Shown here in pieces: positions 1 to 9,172 of a DNA stretch of 39,792 bases; positions within the stretch are counted from its first letter, which is position 1, and every line of letters starts with the position of its first letter. Under the pieces are notes generated by a model. That model ran no database searches and was not told where the DNA came from. It saw only the letters and a program-made list of their open reading frames with translations. Both the position numbers and the translations under genes were made by a program. The DNA comes from Balneolaceae bacterium (GTDB lineage Bacteria > Bacteroidota > Rhodothermia > Balneolales > Balneolaceae): contig PWLN01000095.1 in NCBI GenBank assembly GCA_003559375.1, positions 1 to 39,792 of the forward strand. The letters are read 5' to 3'.

Positions 1-962
1 ACATTTGAAAAATGTCGCGCATCCTTCAGGGCATCTGAAGTCAAGCGAAGGCCATCAGCCCCGGCAATGAGTTCTTTAAGCCTTTTGCTTCCTCGTTCTA
101 TATCCTCATCAATGCGTGTTTCCAGGTCAACGCCATCTTTGATCTGTTGGTCAAGATCAATAATCTGTACATGATTTAGATTCAGATTGGCGATGATCTT
201 CCACGATTTACTGGCACCAGGGGCAAGCTGAAGATCAGTGCTGATGAAATAAGCTCCTTTCTCTCCCTTAATCACTTCTTCCTGTACAACAGGCTGCTTG
301 TTTCTGAATTGGTCGAGTTGTAATGATGACAGCAGAATGGTACAATTTTCCAAACCAGTTGACCAGACAACGTTTGCCTTGAGTGCTTCACTCGGCTCTG
401 CCTTATCCACGATGATTGCACTTAATGCATAAATTCCCAAACCTGACTCTTTTACCAGCTCATTCTTTTTGTATGCATCAACCAGGTTGCTGGTTTGCGT
501 TTGCATATCCGGCTCTACACCATAGGGCAGTATGTTTTGAATGCCGTCAAGCAGGGTTACCCTGTATTGAGCTCCGGAATGGCTTATCAGCTCCGATTTT
601 CTAATAAAACCGAAAATATTACTTGTGTTCCACTGGTAACGATAGGTAAGCCCAAGATCATGATTGATCTCTTCAAACATGATCTTGTTACCATTAAAAC
701 TCTTGTAAATATTTCTTGTGAGATGGTACTTCCCTGTAAATCTCTCTGAAAAAGGTTCCCATACTTCTACTTTATCTTCCAAATGCACCTGAAGTATCGT
801 CTTGCTTCCGGTATTATCAGCCGATTCGGTTATTTTATCGTCTGTGTAGTATGGAAAGAGTGAGTAGCTGTTATTTTTTCTCCCTGCCGTGAGGCCGCCA
901 TTACTCGAAATAAACATCCAGTGATTGGAGTCGCTGACGATGTTTATAAAAAACGGCCTCAT
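1..962 (-). CDS. Partial large glycan-phosphorylase-like protein (GH94/GH149-like guess), 3' end beyond the window
   Basis: Not in the ORF track because its stop lies outside the window. The reverse strand reads open from ATG at 962 to base 1: MRPFFINIVSDSNHWMFISSNGGLTAGRKNNSYSLFPYYTDDKITESADNTGSKTI...KRLKELIAGADGLRLTSDALKDARHFSN. A TTG at 1025 in the same frame gives LGINKTHINGESWFKIENHDKMRPFF and may be the real start. The family guess rests on general resemblance and GH16 context. Confidence 0.5.
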   Translation of the reverse strand, partial: MRPFFINIVSDSNHWMFISSNGGLTAGRKNNSYSLFPYYTDDKITESADNTGSKTILQVHLEDKVEVWEPFSERFTGKYHLTRNIYKSFNGNKIMFEEINHDLGLTYRYQWNTSNIFGFIRKSELISHSGAQYRVTLLDGIQNILPYGVEPDMQTQTSNLVDAYKKNELVKESGLGIYALSAIIVDKAEPSEALKANVVWSTGLENCTILLSSLQLDQFRNKQPVVQEEVIKGEKGAYFISTDLQLAPGASKSWKIIANLNLNHVQIIDLDQQIKDGVDLETRIDEDIERGSKRLKELIAGADGLRLTSDALKDARHFSN

Positions 963-1082
963 TTTATCATGGTTTTCTATTTTAAACCATGATTCACCGT
1001 TAATGTGTGTTTTATTTATACCCAATGGTCAAAATTTTAAAAATTTGGCAGTTTCAATAAATATCCTGCAATTAAAATTGGA

Positions 1083-1922
1083 TTAATCTACAAGCCGGTA
1101 AACTCTCACATAATCAATCACCATTTGTTGTGGGAATGGGGTTTGATCTATCGGGAAGCCTACAAAAGTTCCGCCAACTGCAACATTGAGAATCAAAAAG
1201 AATGGTTTGTCAAAAACCCATTCACCCGGCACATCCGACCGCTTTATCCTGTTATAAAGAAAATCATCTACAAAGAAATCAATTCTGTCTGGATACCACT
1301 CTATAGCATATAAGTAAAAATCATCATCAAACCGGCTGTTTGGAATAGCATGGTAAGCAGAAATTGCGTTGCCAGCAGAGTAACCGGGGCCATGTACGGA
1401 CCCAATCGCTACATGCGGTTGTTGTCCGCGCATTTCCATGATATCTATTTCACCGCTTTGAGGCCAGCCATCGGTGCCGAAATTACTTCCCAGCATCCAG
1501 AATGCCGGCCAAATTCCGGGGCCATAAGGGTTTTTAATTCTTGCCTCAAAACGCCCATAAGCCTGTTCAAACAGGCCTTCTGTTTTTATTCTTGCTGATG
1601 TGAATGGCATTCCTCCGAAAGATTCTCTGAGTGCTGTAATAACCAGCTGGCCCTGGCCATTCAGGGAAACATTTTGGGGACGATTGGTATAATACTGAAG
1701 CTCTTCATTCCCCCATCCATTGTCTCCGGTTCCGATATCAAATGTCCAGTTGTTGCTATTGGGGAGCTGGCCGGCCGCGCCTTCAAATTCATCGCTCCAC
1801 GTTAACTGCCAGTTATGTTCATCCAGTTTTTGAAAATCGTCAACACTGCAGCCGTTAAGTACGCCGAACAGCATGACAAATGAGATTATACTTATTTTGT
1901 ACAGTAGTTTATTCGGTTTCAT
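1083..1922 (-). CDS. GH16 family beta-glucanase (laminarinase-like), lipoprotein
   Basis: Lipobox-like VLNGC; GH16 catalytic signature EIDIME; WSDEFEG start and typical C-terminus MVIDYVRVYR. Confidence 0.93.
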   Translation of the reverse strand: MKPNKLLYKISIISFVMLFGVLNGCSVDDFQKLDEHNWQLTWSDEFEGAAGQLPNSNNWTFDIGTGDNGWGNEELQYYTNRPQNVSLNGQGQLVITALRESFGGMPFTSARIKTEGLFEQAYGRFEARIKNPYGPGIWPAFWMLGSNFGTDGWPQSGEIDIMEMRGQQPHVAIGSVHGPGYSAGNAISAYHAIPNSRFDDDFYLYAIEWYPDRIDFFVDDFLYNRIKRSDVPGEWVFDKPFFLILNVAVGGTFVGFPIDQTPFPQQMVIDYVRVYRLVD

Positions 1923-2009
1923 CTGATAAATTTTTTAATACTTTGGAAAATGGTAAAAACTGGTTAACCCGGCCCGAAACATGGTAATTACGGGCCGGTG
2001 TAAAGATTT

Positions 2010-4448
2010 TTATTCTTTGTAAAAGAATACGTTATCCACATATATAGTGAATGCACCTGTTGGCATGCCCGACAGTATAAGCTGAGCAATATTTTCCCGG
2101 GTTGTTAGCCCTTCGAAATCACTGAGCGGGATTTCAAGACGAACCCACTCGCTCTGGGCCAGATTATCGAAGACGATCTCATCTTCTGTATCATCACCGC
2201 CGTTAAAGGCACCATCTGGCCCGAAATCAACCAGTTTTACACGGAATACGTCGACATCCGGCGACCAAATATCGATATGGAAATGGGTCATTTCTGTGAT
2301 GTTTATTTGATTGGCAACCGTCTCGATGCCAACAAAATCCAGTGATGAGTATTTTTTGGTTGGATTACCATTGATGGTGATTTCCTGGTATTCGGCTGCC
2401 GACCATTCAGTTCTCCAGGTATCTACAGGAACATTATCATAAGCTGTACTGAAGAGTGAAATTACATTGGCGGCATCCTGAACCGGTGCGGGAGCGGCTT
2501 CTGCCGGTTCATTCGGCGGTGTAGTGTCTTCATCTTCTCTGTAGAAGAACACATTGTCGATATAAATGGTGGTTGCGCCTGTTGGTGCTCCAACAAGAAT
2601 CAACTGTGCGATATTCTGCCTGGTAGTCAATTCAGCGAAATCATCCAGAGGAATTTCCAGGCGTACCCACTCGCCCTGGGGCAATCCGGTAAAGTCTACC
2701 TGATCTTCGGTATCATCACCTCCATTGAACATTCCGTCGGGGCCAAAATCAACAAGTTTCACACCGAATGATGTAAAATCCGGCGACCATATATCCATAT
2801 GGAAATGGGTCATCTCAGTGATGTTGATCTGGTTGGCAACCGTTTCGATTCCAACAAAATCGAGTGATGAGTATTTCTTCGTCGGATTACCCTGAATGGT
2901 TATTTCCTGATATTCCGCTGCCGACCATTCGGTTCGCCAGGTATCTACCGGTACGTCATTGTAAGCTTCACTGAAGAGTGAAATCACATTGGCCGCATTT
3001 TGAACCGGCGCCGGCGCAGCTGATGCTGGTTCAGCTCCAGGAGATGGTGTGTCGTCATCAGCACTGTAGAAGAAAATATTATCTGCAAAAAAGCCCGGAA
3101 TATTACCATTGTCATCCACAAAAATGATTTGTGCAACTGCTGAGCGGCTGGTTAAGCCTGAAAAACTTGCCAAAGGAATATCCAGGGTAACCCACTGCCT
3201 GGATTGATCAGGTCTGATTGTTTGTGTGAATCTGCCGGTTACATCAGCCCCAAAGTCTACCATTTCAATAGAAAGCCTGGCATCACCTGAAAGGTCGGCA
3301 GGTATGAAAATATCTGTCCGAAGATGAGACATTGAGGTGGCATCAACAGTTGGAGACGTAAACTGAATACCAACAAAATTGAAGTTGGTATAGTACAGAA
3401 AGTCATCTCCGTCTATGGTAAAATCAGCAGACAGAGTCGTTTGAAATGGTTCCCAGAATCCGTTATAGAAATCAACCGGTACATTTTGGAAAGCATTACT
3501 GAATATGGAGATTACATCAGCAGGGTTTTGCGTAGGAGCTGGCGGTAGTTCGAATTGCCCAAGCGACTGAAGTCTGAGAGACCCGCTTGCTGTTTGATTT
3601 CCTACACGTGCTGTGATCTGTGTGTTGCCGGGACCGCCAACTGTTGAGATGTTTCCTGAGCCATCAACGGTGGCAACAGATGGATCGGATGAAACAAAAT
3701 CAAAGTAAGCGGGTGCCGTATTTACTGTAAGATCTACTCCGGTTGGCAGATTAAATCTGGACGATACTCCGCTCAATGGCCTTGAAATACCGATAAATGA
3801 TGTCTCACTAATATCCTCGCCATTTAAGATCAAAAATTCCGGGTGTGCAAGTGTACCCAAATCTTCATAGCGAACCTGATCTACCCAAAAAGTGTATCCT
3901 CTTCCGTCAATTGCGCCTGCTGAATAGAAGAACATACCCCTTGCATCTGTAAGTTTTTCAGGGTTTGGAATGGGTATGATTACTTTTCTCCAATTCGTGT
4001 TAAGATTTACACCAGAGAGGCTTGCCAGGTATTTATTTTCACCCAAATCATTTCCAATTCCCATCACTTCAACCGATACAGGCTGCGATGCTTTTGCCCA
4101 GAATGTTAAAGCAGTGTAGCCTGAGAGGTCACGCGGCGCCGTAGTAAAAAACGATCCTCCGGCATATGCTCCTCGGGGATCACCTACATCAGGCACTTCA
4201 AATCTCATCGAGGCAGTTGAGCTGGTACCATAGGTTACTTCTTCGTCAACCTGAAATGCATCAGGAACTGAACCTCCAAAAGCGGCATACTCCAGCCCTG
4301 CGCTAAATGTATTGATAAATACATCAGGGTTGGTAGAATTGGAGGCTGGCTGAAGCCCATCAACGGATCGGCTGCAACTTGCAATAAAAACCAAAATTGC
4401 TGCCTTTAATACGATGAGCCAGGTAATGTTAAAAAATGTTGTCTTCAT
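2010..4448 (-). CDS. Multi-domain carbohydrate-binding lipoprotein (CBM-like jelly rolls plus Big_2-like domain)
   Basis: The listed ORF starts at 4502, but the internal Met MKTTFFNITWLIVLKAAILVFIASCSRS has a lipoprotein signal and avoids most of the overlap with the upstream gene. It carries repeated ~150-aa modules ending DNVFFY.E and a Big_2-like segment (SSDPSVATVDGSGNISTVGGPGNTQITARVG). Confidence 0.75.
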   Translation of the reverse strand: MKTTFFNITWLIVLKAAILVFIASCSRSVDGLQPASNSTNPDVFINTFSAGLEYAAFGGSVPDAFQVDEEVTYGTSSTASMRFEVPDVGDPRGAYAGGSFFTTAPRDLSGYTALTFWAKASQPVSVEVMGIGNDLGENKYLASLSGVNLNTNWRKVIIPIPNPEKLTDARGMFFYSAGAIDGRGYTFWVDQVRYEDLGTLAHPEFLILNGEDISETSFIGISRPLSGVSSRFNLPTGVDLTVNTAPAYFDFVSSDPSVATVDGSGNISTVGGPGNTQITARVGNQTASGSLRLQSLGQFELPPAPTQNPADVISIFSNAFQNVPVDFYNGFWEPFQTTLSADFTIDGDDFLYYTNFNFVGIQFTSPTVDATSMSHLRTDIFIPADLSGDARLSIEMVDFGADVTGRFTQTIRPDQSRQWVTLDIPLASFSGLTSRSAVAQIIFVDDNGNIPGFFADNIFFYSADDDTPSPGAEPASAAPAPVQNAANVISLFSEAYNDVPVDTWRTEWSAAEYQEITIQGNPTKKYSSLDFVGIETVANQINITEMTHFHMDIWSPDFTSFGVKLVDFGPDGMFNGGDDTEDQVDFTGLPQGEWVRLEIPLDDFAELTTRQNIAQLILVGAPTGATTIYIDNVFFYREDEDTTPPNEPAEAAPAPVQDAANVISLFSTAYDNVPVDTWRTEWSAAEYQEITINGNPTKKYSSLDFVGIETVANQINITEMTHFHIDIWSPDVDVFRVKLVDFGPDGAFNGGDDTEDEIVFDNLAQSEWVRLEIPLSDFEGLTTRENIAQLILSGMPTGAFTIYVDNVFFYKE

Positions 4449-4465
4449 ATTGCTTACTCCGGATG

Positions 4466-7400
4466 TCAAATATTTATCTGGATATACGTTCTGAACTCCC
4501 ACTCTCTGCCATTATCAAAACCTATGGCTCGCGGGTTGGGCACAAATTCTCCTGACGGGTCCCATGACATGGTTGGTGCATATCTTGGGGAGAATTCATT
4601 TAATGCTCTCCAGGTCGCTCGTACACCAATGCGGGTTTGTGGCTGCATAAACCAATCGGGTTTCCCCAAACTCATGGAAAAATCTCCCATAAGCTGCAAT
4701 GGAAATGTGAGGTTGAAGTCGCGATGATAGTCGTAAGGGCCCCAGTCATTCACACGAACAAACGAATTGAGCATGTAATTTTTGTAAATTACCCTCAGGT
4801 CGGTGCCAAAGCGGTTTACTGTTCGTAGATCACTGCCGTTTGCCTGTGCCGGACCACCATAAAGAACGGCGATCATTCCAAGGTCACAATTCGGCTTGGA
4901 TACAATTCGGGCGTGTATTTCCCATAGATCTTTGGCAGGGGGAGCACCCGGAAATGCAAAGGTAGAACGGCCATCGGGCAAAATACCAATAGCAGCATCC
5001 ATCGTGGTAGGATGGTGCCGGTAAACGAAACCTGCACTTATAGCAAAGCCTGCATCTTCGGCATAGTCATTATCCCAAGCGTACATCCAGGTTCCTGGCG
5101 TTGGATCGTATGTAAACAAAATCTCGGCAGCAACGGTTTCTCTGTTTGAACGTACAGCAAAAGGATCATCCAGAATATTTCTTGGACGGCCGGGTGCTGC
5201 AACATCTGCAGGAATAGGCCCTTCAATAGGCTGCTGCCACATGAAGTTTGGTGCAATCTGCACATTCCCAACCAGATAAGTGAAACCAGATAGTACATTA
5301 TACTGATTACTGCTGCCGCTGTCTTTTAATCTCCAGCCGGTAAATGTGATCGTTTGATCTGCACCGCCGCGTGCTACAAGCCCCATTACAGAAGATTGGC
5401 CATACCAGTTAATTCTCTCACCCTGATAAGCAATCTTGAGCTTGCCACCCCAGTTATCTTCGGGTTTAATCTCATCACGAAAAACCTGCCCTGTTCCGTC
5501 AACTGTTTCGCGATAAACCTGGAATTCCCGCCCATTAAGTGGCTGACCCGACCATAGGCCACCAAGGTCTACATCAAATCTTCCGAATGAACGGTTAAGA
5601 TGCAGGCTCAAACGCCTTGTTCTGGGTTGAGGAATAGCGAAAGAACTTTCAGTATCGCCCAGCGTATCCAGGTCTTCATGAAACATACCGGTGATTTCAT
5701 ACTGGCCAACATTACGTTGGTATTTAAGCAAAATAGCCGGATTGGCGCCCCACCATAACTGGGGACCAAAAGCCATTTTAAGCCCGGTTAGCTCTCTTTT
5801 AAATTCGGCTTCAACGCCGAAAGGAGCTATACCATTATAGATATCTATGTTTGGCCCATAGTTAGCTTCGGGATACAGGTTAAAAAAATCGCCTTCATAA
5901 GCCCAGTGGTAGCGGCCTGTACGATAGAACCCTTCAAGATTAAAGTATCTATGATCCCAATGGTAACTTGCACTGTAAACCTGAAATCTGTTGAGCGATT
6001 CTACTGTAGTATTTCCCTGCGGGCCGCTCAATGTGACGGGACGTCCTCTGTTTTCATAGAAAATTTCATCAATCGGGTTTTGAGCTACATTACCAAGTAC
6101 ATTGAATTCAACATTCGCCCTTACACTGTTCGATGGTGTTGCCTCGATGCCAAAGTAGAAAGATTGCATGTGGTCGAATCCTTGCTGGTCGGGGAATTGC
6201 CGCACATCAGGATTTGCATCTTCAGGTGTAGTTATGAGAGCGCCTCCGGTGCTAAATGTTTGAAACATTGTTGAAAATCTGCTCAGCCTGATTGTGCGCA
6301 GCCGCTCTACTTCAAGTGCAGCTTTATCACCCCTTGCCTGCAGCATGGCTGCAGTAATCGATATATCATCGAAATGCCTCTCAAGGTCCGCTAAATTAAC
6401 TCCCGAAGCATAAGGGTCAAATTTATGAGCTTCCATAATTACATAGTAGGCTGCACGCGGATATAATTCATAAAAGCCTTCAGAATTGGTTGGCCCTTTG
6501 GCTGTGATTCCAAACCATTCTTCGTTCATGTTGTTTTCACCTTCAACATAGTCCCACGCGTAACCACCATTAGCCCAGGACGCTTCTGTATTGTGAACAT
6601 CCAGGTCAACCGTTTGGCCGTATTTCCACCAGCCATCACTAAACTGGAAAGTAAAACCGCCAATGGAGTTGCCTGCACGGCCCAAACCGGCAGCATGTGA
6701 ATAAATATCTTTCCAGTTGAGGCGCTTATAATGAGCCTGCATTCTTTGATCTTCCTCATTGGTTCGGGCATTAAATGCATCCGAACCAAATTCTGTAAGC
6801 AAAACCGGTTTGCCATATTCTTCCGCAACCCGGTCAAAGAGATCTGTGAACGTTTCACCTCTGTATACGTTCGTACCAAAAATATCAACATCTGGAGCCA
6901 GCTCTACAATCAAATCCAAAAACAATAAATCGCCATTACAGAGAGCAACCGGGACTGCATCACTTATCGCTTTCATGGTCAGAGCAGCCTCATTGAAAAG
7001 TTCATACATCGCACGTGCCCTGATTGTCGATTCTCTGTCAACTACCGGGATATCTTCAGTTTCAGCACCACCCCAAAAAAGGCCATAGTTATTTTCATTT
7101 CCCAGCAGGTAGAGAAGCAAGCCTCTTGTACCATCGAACTCCCGAACCAGTTCGGATACTTCTCTCAACAAGAGTTCTTTAACCCGGGGATCAGAGTATT
7201 CGGTGTTGGCCATCCACACACCATTTAGGTCAACACCATATCTTCCGAATGAATGATTCAGCATGGTAAATATGCCAAAATTATCATAGATATACTCAAT
7301 CCATTCTCTCGGGATACCGGTATAAACCCTGATCGCATTCACACCCATATTTTGAAGCAAGCCCATTTCATAATCAAGAGCCTGCCTGATGAAGGCCGGG

Positions 7401-7609
7401 GATTCGTCCCAAACGTTGTACATGTAATTGGTACCGATTGGGAAATAATCCCAGTTCATACCATTAATCATAAGTGGCTCGTCATTCACAAGAAGACGCC
7501 ACCCATCTTCGCGTTCCTGCAGTTCAATTCGATCTGCCTGAGCCATTGCAGAGGCAGAAATCATCAGCATCAGGCACAACAGTGCCAGAAAAGTATATAT
7601 TCGGATCAT
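4466..7609 (-). CDS. Clan GH-A (GH2/GH72/GH158-like) glycoside hydrolase or transglycosidase fused to a C-terminal outer-membrane beta-barrel-like region
   Basis: Signal peptide ...SASAMAQA. The N-terminal TIM-barrel-like part has NAIRVYTG, acid/base-like LLGNENNYG and nucleophile-like PVLLTEFGSDAF. The C-terminal ~640 aa are rich in aromatic, alternating strands and end in an OMP-like terminal strand (REWEFRTYIQINI). Confidence 0.75.
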   Translation of the reverse strand: MIRIYTFLALLCLMLMISASAMAQADRIELQEREDGWRLLVNDEPLMINGMNWDYFPIGTNYMYNVWDESPAFIRQALDYEMGLLQNMGVNAIRVYTGIPREWIEYIYDNFGIFTMLNHSFGRYGVDLNGVWMANTEYSDPRVKELLLREVSELVREFDGTRGLLLYLLGNENNYGLFWGGAETEDIPVVDRESTIRARAMYELFNEAALTMKAISDAVPVALCNGDLLFLDLIVELAPDVDIFGTNVYRGETFTDLFDRVAEEYGKPVLLTEFGSDAFNARTNEEDQRMQAHYKRLNWKDIYSHAAGLGRAGNSIGGFTFQFSDGWWKYGQTVDLDVHNTEASWANGGYAWDYVEGENNMNEEWFGITAKGPTNSEGFYELYPRAAYYVIMEAHKFDPYASGVNLADLERHFDDISITAAMLQARGDKAALEVERLRTIRLSRFSTMFQTFSTGGALITTPEDANPDVRQFPDQQGFDHMQSFYFGIEATPSNSVRANVEFNVLGNVAQNPIDEIFYENRGRPVTLSGPQGNTTVESLNRFQVYSASYHWDHRYFNLEGFYRTGRYHWAYEGDFFNLYPEANYGPNIDIYNGIAPFGVEAEFKRELTGLKMAFGPQLWWGANPAILLKYQRNVGQYEITGMFHEDLDTLGDTESSFAIPQPRTRRLSLHLNRSFGRFDVDLGGLWSGQPLNGREFQVYRETVDGTGQVFRDEIKPEDNWGGKLKIAYQGERINWYGQSSVMGLVARGGADQTITFTGWRLKDSGSSNQYNVLSGFTYLVGNVQIAPNFMWQQPIEGPIPADVAAPGRPRNILDDPFAVRSNRETVAAEILFTYDPTPGTWMYAWDNDYAEDAGFAISAGFVYRHHPTTMDAAIGILPDGRSTFAFPGAPPAKDLWEIHARIVSKPNCDLGMIAVLYGGPAQANGSDLRTVNRFGTDLRVIYKNYMLNSFVRVNDWGPYDYHRDFNLTFPLQLMGDFSMSLGKPDWFMQPQTRIGVRATWRALNEFSPRYAPTMSWDPSGEFVPNPRAIGFDNGREWEFRTYIQINI

Positions 7610-8201
7610 ATATGCTTGTTTTATGAGGCTTTTACATATTAAATAGTCAGTAAGGCCCTGTACGTACTCATCTCAGCACTACGGACCTATTTATACGATT
7701 TTATTTCACTAAATCAGCGTCCGTTGGCGCCCCAATACTTAGTTGCTGAACTCCATGAAGCAGGATGCTGATGAGGGTTTATGAAACCGCTTCCTGAATT
7801 TTAATGATTTGGTAATATATACGCAAATATTTTTCTGTTATTTGAGTATATTTTTTCAAAAAAACTGAAAATTTTTTTCCTTCCATTCATAGTCTCTTAA
7901 TCCAACTGCTTTATGAGTGCCTAACAAATACTTGTAAGACGTTTATATTAATCTATATATCAGTTTAGAAATTTCTGGCAAAAATTCTGTCTGGCATAAC
8001 GATAGATGTGCAAACTTTTTGCAAAGTTATTTCAGTATCAAGACTCAAACAGCTGTACATAGTTTTGCTTACAGTATACCCACCAATGATTAGGAAGTAT
8101 TTTTACTCAAGAGAATTGGAGGTATAAATACCGGAGAATGACTTGCTTTAATCTTACTCGGCCTTGATGATGAAGCTTTGGTTTCTATTTGTTGGAAATA
8201 A

Positions 8202-9167
8202 CTATAACCTCGCCAACTCAGCTTCAGCCGCAATAAAACCGAATGCAGCCCAATGGCCTGCATCATAGATGCTTCTCCATATTTCAATCGCCCTCTCCTG
8301 TCTGCCATTGATATAATGCCAGTTTCCAAGGCCATATCCAAGGGTGGCATTCGTAAGTGCGCCATCCTCTGTTTCCATCAAATGCTCAGGCTCAAAGAGG
8401 CCTTTAAAAACAAGGATGAGGCTCAGGTAGGCATCATTTTCCAGAAGTTCGATGTCAGGATTTACGTCTGCTATCAGTCTTCCGGCTTCTTCATCTTTTC
8501 CAGCCCGCCGTAGGGTCATATAATACCAGTAGAGTGTGGCAATTCGCATATCATCTGTTAATTCCAGCTCAAGTGCATTGCGATAGGCATCTGCTGCCCT
8601 GTCAAATTCACCTTTCAGGTACCAGGCAAGCCCTTTATGATACCACACATTCGATTTCAGAGTACTCGTTGGGATTCCGGCCTCATTCGGAAGTCCGTCA
8701 GGCTCTATCTGATCGGGAATATTACGCATCAGGTTTTCGGCGCTTTCAAAATCCTGAATAGCCAGTTCAAACTGCCTGAGTGTAATGTACCTGTGACCAC
8801 GATGCCGGTACATTCTCGGATCTTCAGGATGCTTAAAAACACCTTCAGTAAAAATATTGAGCGCTTCACGATAGCTCCCCAGATAGGCTGTACGACGCCC
8901 CAGCCAGATAATATATTCAGGATTTTCAGGATCGATTCGGTAATCCACCACTGCCCTGAGCAGGTTGGAATTAAATTCATCAAAGTCGGCCGGATTCACA
9001 TCGGGTGTTTTGAGGGTATCACCCAGCAATGAAATAGCCTGAGCGCCAGACGGCAATACCGGCAGATCGTACCTTTGCCGGCATGAAATAGCCATAATCA
9101 CAATTACTGCAGTCATTAGCAGGGTTTTAGGAAAAAATTTCAATGTTGTCATATTGTATTGTTTCAT
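8202..9167 (-). CDS. TPR-repeat lipoprotein
   Basis: Signal with Cys (VIMAISCRQRYDLP); TPR-like helices (YLGSYREALNIFTEGVFKHPEDPRMYRHRGHRYITLRQFELAIQDFESAENL; WYHKGLAWYLKGEFDRAADAYRNALEL). Confidence 0.85.
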   Translation of the reverse strand: MKQYNMTTLKFFPKTLLMTAVIVIMAISCRQRYDLPVLPSGAQAISLLGDTLKTPDVNPADFDEFNSNLLRAVVDYRIDPENPEYIIWLGRRTAYLGSYREALNIFTEGVFKHPEDPRMYRHRGHRYITLRQFELAIQDFESAENLMRNIPDQIEPDGLPNEAGIPTSTLKSNVWYHKGLAWYLKGEFDRAADAYRNALELELTDDMRIATLYWYYMTLRRAGKDEEAGRLIADVNPDIELLENDAYLSLILVFKGLFEPEHLMETEDGALTNATLGYGLGNWHYINGRQERAIEIWRSIYDAGHWAAFGFIAAEAELARL

Positions 9168-9172
9168 CTATT

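Noticed and set aside
416-749. 62-aa and 84-aa plus-strand ORFs
   Set aside because: Antisense to the truncated minus-strand CDS that is open across the whole region.
5906-6274. 122-aa plus-strand ORF inside the GH/barrel gene
   Set aside because: Antisense shadow of a convincing CDS; no domain or start signal.
7616-8200. Possible promoters or small genes in the 580-bp gap before the GH/barrel gene
   Set aside because: AT-rich with partial matches to Bacteroidota -7/-33 elements (e.g. caaagtta at ~8022) but spacing is off; no convincing ORF or RNA structure.
8090-8365. 91-aa minus-strand ORF
   Set aside because: Mostly overlaps the 3' end of the TPR gene in another frame and lacks recognisable features.
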